From Cohaesibacter sp. ES.047 (GTDB taxonomy: Bacteria > Pseudomonadota > Alphaproteobacteria > Rhizobiales > Cohaesibacteraceae): DNA of 64,000 bases. The position numbers and the translations under genes were made by a program. Below are positions 18,416 through 25,946 of the stretch, one piece after another; positions within the stretch are counted from its first letter, which is position 1, and the number at the start of each line of letters is the position of its first letter. Location of the stretch: NCBI RefSeq assembly GCF_900215505.1, contig NZ_LT907844.1, positions 3,860,001 through 3,924,000 of the forward strand, in the 5' to 3' direction. The notes under the pieces were generated by a model. The model saw only the letters and a program-made list of their open reading frames with translations, had not been told where the DNA came from and made no database searches.

Positions 18416-19273
18416 ATGAATGAACAACATACAACGCCCGATCGCAAACCGGACAGCATGCCCGGTGACGAACACAAAATGATCCCCAAGCCGGATTACA
18501 TGCCCCGACATCCGGGAGTGGGGAAACTGAATGACAAAGTCGCCTTCATTTCGGGCGGTGACAGCGGCATAGGCCGAGCCGTCGCCGTGCTCTTTGCCCG
18601 AGAAGGAGCAAAAGTTGCCATTGCTTATCTTGATGAGGATCGCGATGCCGAAGAAACCCGTCGCATCGTCGAAGAAGAAGAGGGCGGTGAAGCCCTGCTT
18701 ATCCGCGGCGACCTTTCCAGAAGGGACCATGCCTTTGATGCCATAAACCAGACAATTGATCGTTTCGGACAGCTCGATATCCTGATCAACAATGCTGCTC
18801 TACAATGGATAGACAGTGACTTTGCCAATCTTACCGAAGATCGGCTCAAACGCATGACCGATTCCAATATCCATGCCAACATGTTCTGCACTCAGGCAGC
18901 TTTGCCGCATCTGAAGGAAGGCGCATCGATCATCAATACGACCTCGGTGAATGCTTTCAAGGGCAATGACAGTCTCATCACCTATTCCACCACGCGAGGT
19001 GCGACGCTTGCATTCTCGCGCTCGATGGCACTCAATCTGGCCGAGAAGGGCATTCGCGTCAACGCAGTTGCTCCGGGCCCGATATGGACGCCCTTTATCA
19101 CCGGATCAATGCCGCCCGAAATGATCGATGACTTTGGTGTGCAAACCCCGTTGGGACGGGCGGGTCAGCCTTGGGAGGTCGCAACCGCCTATCTTTTCCT
19201 TGCGTCATCCGATGGCAATTACTTCACCGGACAAACCCTGCATCCCAACGGAGGCAAGATCGTCGGAGCATAG
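18416..19273 (+). CDS. SDR-family general-stress oxidoreductase (YhdF/YhxC-like) with Arg in place of catalytic Lys
   Basis: This 285-residue protein has a polar N-terminal extension (about 38 residues) before the Rossmann motif GGDSGIG (47-53), typical of the YhdF/YhxC/YdaD subgroup found in bacterial general-stress regulons. The catalytic serine S177 and tyrosine Y190 are in place. The expected YxxxK reads Y-S-T-T-R, with CGA coding Arg194, and NNAG is NNAA. Whether Arg supports catalysis is unknown. The ribosome site GACAGAGAG precedes ATG 18416. A strong terminator follows at 19318, so the unit is probably promoter 17402, SDR1, SDR2, terminator. Confidence 0.85.
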   Translation: MNEQHTTPDRKPDSMPGDEHKMIPKPDYMPRHPGVGKLNDKVAFISGGDSGIGRAVAVLFAREGAKVAIAYLDEDRDAEETRRIVEEEEGGEALLIRGDLSRRDHAFDAINQTIDRFGQLDILINNAALQWIDSDFANLTEDRLKRMTDSNIHANMFCTQAALPHLKEGASIINTTSVNAFKGNDSLITYSTTRGATLAFSRSMALNLAEKGIRVNAVAPGPIWTPFITGSMPPEMIDDFGVQTPLGRAGQPWEVATAYLFLASSDGNYFTGQTLHPNGGKIVGA

Positions 19274-19317
19274 ATAACTTGCAGTCGCCCGAAGCGGTTA
19301 CTCCGTGTAAAAGAACA

Positions 19318-19356
19318 AAAAGCCCCGCCGCGAACACGCGACGGGGCTTTTGTTTT
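19318..19356 (+). terminator. strong intrinsic terminator after the SDR pair
   Basis: The stem AAAAGCCCCG / CGGGGCTTTT (19318-19327 with 19342-19351) has an inner CGCG-AACA-CGCG hairpin. It is followed by GTTTTG. Confidence 0.85.
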
Positions 19357-19491
19357 GTCCAAAAGAACATAGGGGATACCGTATTGCACATCCTCTTGGG
19401 AGGGCGGAGCAAATTTGCTGGCGACCGCATTATACTCACAGTCACAGCGCCAACGATGATTTTCAAAATCCGAAGGGCTTATATCCAGTTT

Positions 19492-20070
19492 CTAGAATAA
19501 CAGATATCCGGAAGTCAAAATCCCGACAGATGCGATGACAAGTCCGACAATCATAACAATTCCATCTTTGGCACTCAAACTCACGGCCATCAAAGCAATA
19601 GCCAAAGCTGGCAAGATCGCAGCAAATGGCACCACTTCCAAAGGCGGCATAAGACATGCCAAGACAATGCACAAAACAGCGACTGCTTTGACGACGCCAC
19701 TCGACATCAAGCCTTTCAAACGCGGCTTTAGAAAACGATCAAAAAATTTTGTGTAAGGCTCGGCCTTTTTACGCGTCTGTTCGAAGGTCTCTTTCTCGAT
19801 CGAGCGTTTGCGCAAAAACTCTGGCACCCAAGGACATTGACGGCCGAAAAGAATTTGTCCGGCGATGAGGATTACGAGAATGGCGGTGACCGTCGGCACA
19901 CCGGGTATACCGCCGGTCGGCAAAACAGTAAGCAAGGAAGCCGCGAGCAACAACGGACCGAAACCTCGATGCTCCAGAATATCCACCATTTCTCCGGCTT
20001 CGATTTTATTGCCGTCCGTATCCTTATGAATTTTCTTCAATATATCCGTTAATTTCATCGTCCCACGCAT
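19492..20070 (-). CDS. ExoD-family integral membrane protein
   Basis: This 192-residue protein matches the ExoD family (exopolysaccharide synthesis, PF06055-type). It has a soluble N-terminus with GEMVDILEHRGFGPLLLAAS, then hydrophobic segments near residues 35-75 and 125-190, with the recognisable loop GRQCPWVPEFLRKRSI. Rhizobial exoD mutants are alkali-sensitive and defective in nodule invasion, but the biochemical role is unknown. ATG 20070 has AAGGA 7 bases upstream; a second ATG four codons later is also possible. It has no operon partner. Confidence 0.8.
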   Translation of the reverse strand: MRGTMKLTDILKKIHKDTDGNKIEAGEMVDILEHRGFGPLLLAASLLTVLPTGGIPGVPTVTAILVILIAGQILFGRQCPWVPEFLRKRSIEKETFEQTRKKAEPYTKFFDRFLKPRLKGLMSSGVVKAVAVLCIVLACLMPPLEVVPFAAILPALAIALMAVSLSAKDGIVMIVGLVIASVGILTSGYLLF

Positions 20071-20456
20071 TTCGAAGTCCTTAGTTTGTGCTGGGCATTG
20101 TGTTGACTTCTTTTTGTTCTTAACGCGCCAAATTCCATTTCATTTCCTTCAATTTCTTCAGGAACAACTCACTTGAACTCGTATGGTTCCAGTAAAAATT
20201 GAACCTGAGAAGGACTGCTGGAATTTGGTTTTGGGTTGACCCATTGCAAATTATCGGTCGAAACCACGCGCCTTAAGACAGGGAAAACGGCGAATATATT
20301 TAGGATGTACGACATCTAAAAATGGTGGAAAGACATAAAGTGAATTGGCTCTGATTGTTGCGATTATCTCCCTTGGCATCAGAAGCGAGCCGTTCATATC
20401 ATCGACTTGCTTCAAAGGTTAAAGACTGGGTCAAAGATACCAAGCGCTGCCCGTCT
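20071..20456. other. 386-bp intergenic region
   Basis: No gene is recognised. It lies upstream of exoD-like (leftward) and downstream of the L,D-transpeptidase (leftward). A GGAAC box followed 16 bases later by AGTT occurs on the minus strand (20187-20163), which is an imperfect EcfG-type match. Confidence 0.35.
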
Positions 20457-21161
20457 CTAGATCACGACAATCGGGGTTTGGTTGGGAACCCTGCGGTGAA
20501 GATCAATGATGTCTTGATTGAGCAGCCGCACGCAGCCAGAGGAGACAGCTCTGCCGATTGACCAGACTTCGGCGGTACCGTGAACTCGGTAAAGCGTATC
20601 CTTGCCATCCTGAAAGATATAGAGCGCACGAGCCCCTAGCGGATTGTCCGGTCCGGGAGGCATGCCACCATTCTCGTAACTCCATTGTTCAAGTTCTGGC
20701 TCTCTTGAAATCATTTCTTCGGGAGGGGTCCAAGTCGGCCAGATGGCTTTTCGTGCGACAATCGCGCGCCCTGACCATTCAAATCCGGCACGTCCCAACC
20801 CCACTCCGTATCGTATGGCGCGGCCATGCTCCTGAACAAGATAAAGGAAGAAATTGCGCGTATCGACAACAAGTGTTCCGACCTTTTCATTCGTTCTATA
20901 GGGCACTTCCTGTCGCAGAAATTTTCTGTCGATCTTTGATATATCGACCGCAGGCAGCGGGAACCGCTCATAGGGGAGGGGGCCATACATTGCCTGGAAT
21001 GGATCGGGTGGGTTCAGGTTCGCCCGAGGCCGCTCGGAACGCGTACTACAGGCCGCCAAAAGCCCGAAACTTGTCAGTATCGTACCTTTCAAAAGAGCCC
21101 TACGTGAAACCTCTTTATGATCTGCTGAGTGAGAATTACGCATTTTTCTATTCTTTTTCAT
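20457..21161 (-). CDS. L,D-transpeptidase (YkuD domain) lipoprotein
   Basis: About 234 residues from the ATG at 21161; a GTG at 21176 would overlap the oxidase remnant upstream. The N-terminus holds a twin-arginine-like SRRALLKG followed by a lipobox LLAAC (lipid-anchored C38), so a periplasmic membrane-bound enzyme is expected. The YkuD catalytic motif is intact, with H194 in YRVHGT and C210 in SSGCVRL. Such enzymes make 3-3 crosslinks in peptidoglycan or attach proteins to it, and they are common in Rhizobiales, often as Tat-exported copies. It directly follows a multicopper oxidase remnant and may once have been cotranscribed with it. Confidence 0.87.
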   Translation of the reverse strand: MKKNRKMRNSHSADHKEVSRRALLKGTILTSFGLLAACSTRSERPRANLNPPDPFQAMYGPLPYERFPLPAVDISKIDRKFLRQEVPYRTNEKVGTLVVDTRNFFLYLVQEHGRAIRYGVGLGRAGFEWSGRAIVARKAIWPTWTPPEEMISREPELEQWSYENGGMPPGPDNPLGARALYIFQDGKDTLYRVHGTAEVWSIGRAVSSGCVRLLNQDIIDLHRRVPNQTPIVVI

Positions 21162-21168
21162 ATTGAAA

Positions 21169-21368
21169 TCATTCACTTACTTCAAACCAAGTGGCAATGC
21201 CGTCAGCGGCATGTTCGAGTATATGACAGTGCAGAAGCCGATTTGCAGGATTGTCGGCGATGAAGAGGCAGCCACTCCTCAGCAGCCCTTATGGGCCAGA
21301 GCGAAAGAGGCCAAGGCTGTCGGTGCCGCAGTCAACGTGATAGCAGCAGATACAAGTGTCTTTTTCAT
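21169..21368 (-). pseudogene. remnant of a multicopper oxidase: signal peptide joined to the last ~30 residues
   Basis: On the minus strand, 21368-21279 encodes a 29-residue peptide (ATG at 21368, MKKTLVSAAITLTAAPTALA, then a stop) with the form of a Sec signal peptide. A few bases further, in another frame, 21267-21169 encodes LFIADNPANRLLHCHILEHA followed by ADGIATWFEVSE and a stop. That is the C-terminal copper-binding end (HCHxxxH plus the downstream M/T-W-F-E-V segment) of multicopper oxidases. Everything between, normally more than 400 codons, is absent. The parsimonious reading is an internal deletion leaving both ends. The reading of the C-terminus is firm; that both pieces belonged to one gene is inference. 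Confidence 0.65.
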
Positions 21369-21709
21369 GATTTCTGGCCTTCGATTAAAATAGCTTTGTC
21401 CCTGAAAATTCAATCAGGCGGACCGGGCAGGCGGAGGCTCCGGTGCCAAAACCAGAGCAATCAGATTGTGAACCTTACGCGCCGGCACGCCACCACGGCA
21501 CGAAAGCTCGCATTACAGAGTCACAAATTCGCGAAGAGGCGAAAGGTTCCATGAACAGTAAGGCCAAAACAGGATTGATCGGCATTTTCTTTTACATTCT
21601 CGCAGGCTCTCGAAGGCAAACCGGAATTTCGCCTTCTTGGTTTCGTAGCTTCTGCGCCCAGAATATTAGTCTTCCCACATGAGTTTTCTTTGCAGGCAGC
21701 CGCCATCAG
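21369..21709. other. 341-bp region upstream of the oxidase remnant
   Basis: No convincing gene. It is probably the former promoter region of the deleted oxidase plus the 3' flank of the OpgC-like gene. Confidence 0.3.
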
Positions 21710-22975
21710 CTATGCCGCGCTGAGCGTCCTTTTATTGAGGCGGGCGGTTTTCTTTGCATTGAGCGCTCGACGGGCGAGGCCGTATTGAATGGCGACACCA
21801 AGCAACAGCAACACTGTGTCGAGAAAAACATCCTGCGGCACGACAACCCGCAGCATATGCAGGAAAGCCGCGATCAGGGAGCCGGTGACAAAGGTCGTCA
21901 GGCTGACCTGCCCGAGTACGGCAAAGAGGATGAAAAAGCGCTGCTGCAGCAGCCAGCTTAGCCACTTCGAATGCGCGATGACATACCCCAACGCGAGGAT
22001 ATGCAGAAGGCGCAAAAAGGCTAGATTGTCTTTGGTCATGTCATAGACAAATCCCGGCATCAGGCTGACGCGGGGCAGGGCTGGCCGACCGGAAAGCTGC
22101 CACCAGCAACCAGCAATAACGAATGCGATGCAGGCGGCATACAACCATCCGGCGAAAGGTACCAGCATGCGGCCCTGTTTCTTGCGAATGCCCACCATCA
22201 GCCCAAAAACAAACAGCAACTGCCATCCGAACGGATTGAGAAACCAGCGCGCCCCGGACGGCCATCCGGGCACGTAAAGACCGATCAAATGGGTCACCAA
22301 CCAAAGGCCTGCGGATAGTCCCAACAGCGCATCCAAGCGCCACCGGCCAACCAGCAAGAACAACGGCAAAACCAGCAACAATGCGGTATAGAGCGGCAAG
22401 ATGTTGAAGTAGCCCAGCTGATAGGTCAGCAAGAACAGGCGGGTTGTGGCTTGGATCGGATGCTGCAGGAAAGGTGCAACATTCAGTTCCTTGATCAAAG
22501 GCATCAAGGGCCAGATCAGTGAAAGCGCCAACAAAAGACCGATAACCGCGACTGTCGCGAAAATATGCGCCCCATAGATCACGCCGGCACGCCGCCAGAT
22601 TTTGATGCAGGCCTGTTTGCTGTTGTCGCCAAAGAAAGGGCGAGAATAGGCAAGGCCCGCGGCGATGCCTGACATGAGGACAAACGCTTCGGCAGCGTCG
22701 GAGAAACCAAACTTTCCTATTGTATAGGATGCCCAAGGGTTCTTTGGCGCATGGTCGATGAAAATCGTAACCAGCGCCAAGCCCCGCAAAACGTCAATTC
22801 TGAGATCGCGTCCAGAAGTCTGAGCGCCTTTGGTCGTCGGCTCTTCACCCACCTGCTTTGTTCCTTCACTCCTCCCGCTATCCCCTCCTGGGCGAGGCCG
22901 CCTCGTTTGATTGTCAAGCAGGTAGGTAACGTAGAGGGAAATCATGTCGTAAAAATGGAACGAGCAGTTAGCCAT
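21710..22975 (-). CDS. OpgC-like acyltransferase-type integral membrane protein
   Basis: The core starts near residue 56 (RDLRIDVLRGLALVTIFIDH) and continues with about ten hydrophobic helices. The motifs GFSDAAEAFVLMSG and NPFGWQLLFVFGLMVG are characteristic of the OpgC family. OpgC succinylates periplasmic glucans in some proteobacteria, and many homologues have no tested function. The first 50 residues are polar and poorly conserved, so the start is uncertain: ATG 22975, ATG 22945 and a GTG preceded by AAGGA further in are all possible. No glucan synthesis genes are adjacent. The gene lies just outside the left border of the mobile element. Confidence 0.8.
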   Translation of the reverse strand: MANCSFHFYDMISLYVTYLLDNQTRRPRPGGDSGRSEGTKQVGEEPTTKGAQTSGRDLRIDVLRGLALVTIFIDHAPKNPWASYTIGKFGFSDAAEAFVLMSGIAAGLAYSRPFFGDNSKQACIKIWRRAGVIYGAHIFATVAVIGLLLALSLIWPLMPLIKELNVAPFLQHPIQATTRLFLLTYQLGYFNILPLYTALLLVLPLFLLVGRWRLDALLGLSAGLWLVTHLIGLYVPGWPSGARWFLNPFGWQLLFVFGLMVGIRKKQGRMLVPFAGWLYAACIAFVIAGCWWQLSGRPALPRVSLMPGFVYDMTKDNLAFLRLLHILALGYVIAHSKWLSWLLQQRFFILFAVLGQVSLTTFVTGSLIAAFLHMLRVVVPQDVFLDTVLLLLGVAIQYGLARRALNAKKTARLNKRTLSAA

Positions 22976-23089
22976 GAGTCCATCGCCTGGGGCAAAAAAA
23001 GCCTGCTTAAGCGGACTATCTAGCGACAGGGATTATACAAAGAAAAACGCCGACCAGTGCAAAGCGAAAAGCTGCGCCACATTTCCATG

Positions 23090-23122
23090 AAAAAGGGCCT
23101 CCTGAGCTTAATCAGAAGGCCC
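23090..23122 (-). terminator. original chromosomal terminator of tRNA-Asn, now 17 kb from its gene
   Basis: The inverted repeat AGGGCCTcCTGA / TCAGaAGGCCCT has a trailing TTTTT on the minus strand. A near-identical hairpin sits at 40305 beside the intact tRNA, so the element brought its own copy. Confidence 0.7.
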
Positions 23123-23152
23123 TAAAGTGGCTCCCCAGGCCGGACTCGAACC
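23090..23152. repeat. left attachment-site repeat (tRNA-Asn 3' end plus terminator)
   Basis: These 63 bp match 40305-40367 with five mismatches in two small clusters. The last 25 bp, 23128-23152, are identical to the 3' end of tRNA-Asn including CCA. This marks the left border of the integrated element, beyond which similarity to the tRNA stops. Confidence 0.9.
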
Positions 23153-23158
23153 GACCTC

Positions 23159-23183
23159 TAAAATGGCCAATTTTGGCCATTTT
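23159..23183. other. perfect palindrome just inside the left border
   Basis: AAAATGGCCAA-TT-TTGGCCATTTT followed by T. It could be a bidirectional terminator insulating the element, or a protein-binding site for the recombination machinery. Confidence 0.55.
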
Positions 23184-23206
23184 TCAACCAATCAAACCTC
23201 AAAAAC

Positions 23207-23240
23207 CTATTGCATTTCTATTGCGTTTTCTATTGCACCA
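23207..23240. repeat. left triple CTATTGC repeat, putative integrase arm sites
   Basis: Three direct copies of CTATTGC(A/G) start at 23207, 23218 and 23230 (spacing 11 and 12). The same three-copy pattern with identical spacing and orientation occurs at 40235, 40246 and 40258 near the right border. Confidence 0.7.
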
Positions 23241-23483
23241 AACACCTGTGAATATGTACTATCAGAGCGTGTCTGAACCGTCAAATCCGGAACCTATCTG
23301 CTGGAAAACGGTAGCCTCATGTGAATATCCGTCAAGCAACGGCATCACTTCAAACATTACTCCCGAGCAGTCACGGCAGCATGACCTCGCGCCTCTACCA
23401 CCTTCGACTACAAGGCAGAATATCAATTTTAAATAACGAAAAACGCACTTTACGTTAGTTGTTCTCTTGCATCTTTCATGCGT

Positions 23484-23506
23484 GTTAGTTACAGTAATTA
23501 ACTAAC
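23484..23506. promoter_or_regulatory. palindromic operator upstream of fic
   Basis: GTTAGTTA (23484-23491), a 7-bp spacer, then TAACTAAC (23499-23506). An extra half-site GTTAGTT lies at 23454. It ends 24 bp before the fic start and is a likely binding site for the winged-helix domain of the Fic protein itself. Confidence 0.6.
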
Positions 23507-23530
23507 AAAAATCAGAGAAAACGTTATTTA

Positions 23531-24709
23531 ATGACCGAATTTGACCTTACAGCCCGTATTGGAACGAAAAAAGAATGTTCAATTGGTGGTCGGACATCCT
23601 ACTTTTCATATGTTCCCAAACCGCTGCCTCCCAACCCACCACTTCGGATGGAAGAGCTCTATCCTCTGCTTGATCGTGCGAGCACGGCTCTTGGGCGACT
23701 GGATGGCATCAGCATTATTTTGCCGGACCCGTCCTTATTTCTCTATATGTATATCAGGAAAGAAGCGGTTCTTTCATCCCAAATTGAAGGCACCCAGTCA
23801 TCACTTTCTGATTTGCTTCTGTTCGAAGCGGAAGCGGCACCCGGAGCCCCCCTTGACGATGTGACAGAAGTCTCATGCTATGTTGCAGCAATGAACTATG
23901 GCATGGAACGTCTTAAAGAGTTTCCGCTTTCACTAAGGCTCATTCGCGAGATCCATTCAAAGTTGCTAAACAACGCAAGAGGCGGCAACAAGAGCCCAGG
24001 AGAATTCCGAGTTAGCCAGAACTGGATCGGAGGAACACGACCAGACACAGCGAAATTTGTTCCTCCCCCACCAGAAGAGTTGATGAACTGCCTCGATTCA
24101 TTTGAGAAGTTCCTTCACGATGAAACTGTCCGCCTTCCAGTTCTGATCAAGGCGGCACTGGCTCATGTGCAATTCGAAACCATCCACCCCTTTCTGGATG
24201 GGAATGGACGACTGGGGCGCCTGCTGATCACATTCATATTGTGCGCCGAAGGAGTGCTACAAGCGCCGCTTCTCTATCTGAGCTTGTATTTCAAGGCCAA
24301 TAGGCAAGCGTATTACGATCATCTGCAGAATGTACGCGAGACAGGAAACTGGGAAGACTGGATTACCTTCTTTCTTACCGGAGTGATCGATACAGCCAAT
24401 CAAGCAACACAGGCAGCGAAACACATGATTCTGCTTTTCGATACAGATCGAACACGAATTGAAGAGTCGGGCAAATCCACAGCAGCGACGCTCTCAATCC
24501 ATGCCTATTTACAAAAGCAACCTGTCACCAATACCACCAGATTAAAAAACGCATGTGGCATCTCCCTGCCTACCGTGTTGCGCAGCCTCACAACATTAGA
24601 AGAACTTGGAATTGTGCATGAGATAACCGGCAAGGAGCGCAACAAAGTCTTTGCCTACCGTCAATATCTCAACATCCTAAACCACGGCAGCGAACCGCTG
24701 GAATACTAG
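23531..24709 (+). CDS. Fic-domain AMP-transferase with C-terminal winged helix
   Basis: This 392-residue protein has an N-terminal Fic_N-type domain and the inhibitory helix motif S-S-Q-I-E-G (82-87, the class II pattern). The complete Fic active site HPFLDGNGRLGR (H219 to R230) follows, and the C-terminal winged helix-turn-helix lies at about 315-380. Fic enzymes transfer AMP from ATP to protein side chains; the target here is unknown. The built-in inhibitory helix means no separate antitoxin is needed. It is the only rightward gene of the element, near its left end, and the palindrome at 23484-23506 suggests autoregulation. It is not a toxin-antitoxin pair as far as can be seen. Confidence 0.9.
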   Translation: MTEFDLTARIGTKKECSIGGRTSYFSYVPKPLPPNPPLRMEELYPLLDRASTALGRLDGISIILPDPSLFLYMYIRKEAVLSSQIEGTQSSLSDLLLFEAEAAPGAPLDDVTEVSCYVAAMNYGMERLKEFPLSLRLIREIHSKLLNNARGGNKSPGEFRVSQNWIGGTRPDTAKFVPPPPEELMNCLDSFEKFLHDETVRLPVLIKAALAHVQFETIHPFLDGNGRLGRLLITFILCAEGVLQAPLLYLSLYFKANRQAYYDHLQNVRETGNWEDWITFFLTGVIDTANQATQAAKHMILLFDTDRTRIEESGKSTAATLSIHAYLQKQPVTNTTRLKNACGISLPTVLRSLTTLEELGIVHEITGKERNKVFAYRQYLNILNHGSEPLEY

Positions 24710-24849
24710 CTCACAGGGAAAATCAGGACGTCAACAGCCCCCAATCCATCGCGCCATCAGCAGGTGTCGAACTTCGGATGTGAATCCAACATCTCTTCGC
24801 ACAAACATAAGTTTATCAAAGATGTTTTCCTGTATTTCAAACGCCTCCT

Positions 24850-25167
24850 TCAACTGTCGGATAGGAGACGGCGTCTGATTTCCTTGTTCATGACATCGAA
24901 GATAATCAGATAATCTTCACCACTCAGCTCCCGAGGTGCTTTACGGCGCGTATTATTGTCTTTCTTGTCGACATCGATAGAATTATCCATGAAGAACAAA
25001 CCAATTTGGTGTTTCTGCGGCAAGCGTTTGTGCTGCCGAGGGCCTGTCAATGATTGACCACTCAGCAAATAGGGAAAACGGCAATAGCCTCCCAAACCAG
25101 AAATCGTCAATTTCGAGAGAAAAACGCTCTCAAGACCGAGATTTGTGCCGAAAAGCTCTTTGATCAC
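24850..25167 (-). CDS. small unknown protein of the mobile element
   Basis: This 105-residue product is not recognised. The GTG start at 25167 has a strong ribosome site (CAGGAGAACGAG), which supports a real gene. The C-terminal 45 residues are charged (MDNSIDVDKKDNNTRRK) and end in EIRRRLLSDS. There are no membrane segments or cysteine motifs. A role as a small regulator or mobilization accessory is possible but unsupported. Confidence 0.5.
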   Translation of the reverse strand: MIKELFGTNLGLESVFLSKLTISGLGGYCRFPYLLSGQSLTGPRQHKRLPQKHQIGLFFMDNSIDVDKKDNNTRRKAPRELSGEDYLIIFDVMNKEIRRRLLSDS

Positions 25168-25457
25168 CTCGTTCTCCTGATATATTCGAAGAGATCAGGG
25201 ATCTTGTCAGTCCCGATGTGCGTTATTTAGGCCGCGGTGATCGCTGGCGATGGGCGCAATATGTGCGGCTTTTCATAGGGCAAAATTTTCACAAACCCAA
25301 ATGAAATTGACAATAAAGTTAACCAATTGAATTCATGAGGGTTTATTCTAGGTTTCTGCCGTTTCCGTCGCAACGATCTGCTTTGCCGTCGATGCTGTCT
25401 CATTGGCCTCGCCATCACGTTATGGATGGCGAGGTTGTTCGGTGCGCTTTACTTGAT
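25168..25457. other. 290-bp A/T-rich gap in the element
   Basis: No gene recognised. A short inverted repeat, GGCGAG-like around 25410-25430, is the only structure noticed. Confidence 0.3.
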
Positions 25458-25862
25458 TTACATCTCTCTGAACGATTGTGCCCGTCGCTTCTCAGCGTGA
25501 ATGATATCCAGAAACCGATTGGCAAAATACTGAGCTTCTTGCAGATCAGCGCGGATACTGGCGTAGGATGAAGCCAAAGGATCGGCCTCATCCAGGTTGG
25601 GCAAAGCCTCCAGCAAATCGTCGACGATCTCGTCAAATTGCGGATCCAGAACACAGCGATTGCTGACAGCATCGATCAGGGCATGTAATGGCCTGATGTC
25701 GTCGAAAATATCGCCGACTGCAATATCGGGCATAGAGGATAACGCCCTTCGGGCCGCGCAGATTGCATCGGCTCCGATATCGATGATGCGGCTGGCATCG
25801 GTCTTGTGCTGATCAACAAGAAGCGAAATATTGTGGCGATAGGTTTCGGGAATAAGGGGCAT
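25458..25862 (-). CDS. unknown helical protein of the mobile element
   Basis: 134 residues from the ATG at 25862, which has AAGGAAG five bases upstream; the frame extends to 25934 without a better start. The protein is predicted helical and acidic (IGDIFDDIRPLHALID-like, LLEALPNLDEADPLAS) and matches no family I recognise. It is one of two genes lying between a small ORF and the relaxase, all leftward, so it may be a mobilization accessory or a stability factor. Confidence 0.6.
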   Translation of the reverse strand: MPLIPETYRHNISLLVDQHKTDASRIIDIGADAICAARRALSSMPDIAVGDIFDDIRPLHALIDAVSNRCVLDPQFDEIVDDLLEALPNLDEADPLASSYASIRADLQEAQYFANRFLDIIHAEKRRAQSFREM

Positions 25863-25946
25863 GTAACTTCCTTTCGTAGAGATTGGTTTAGTGATTTGTC
25901 CGGCCGACACCGTGGCTGGTCGGACAAATCTCAAAGCACTCTGTGA

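Noticed and set aside
20163-20187. EcfG-like promoter (GGAAC-N16-AGTT) on the minus strand upstream of the ExoD-like gene
   Set aside because: The -10 element differs from CGTT; a single imperfect box is too weak to call.
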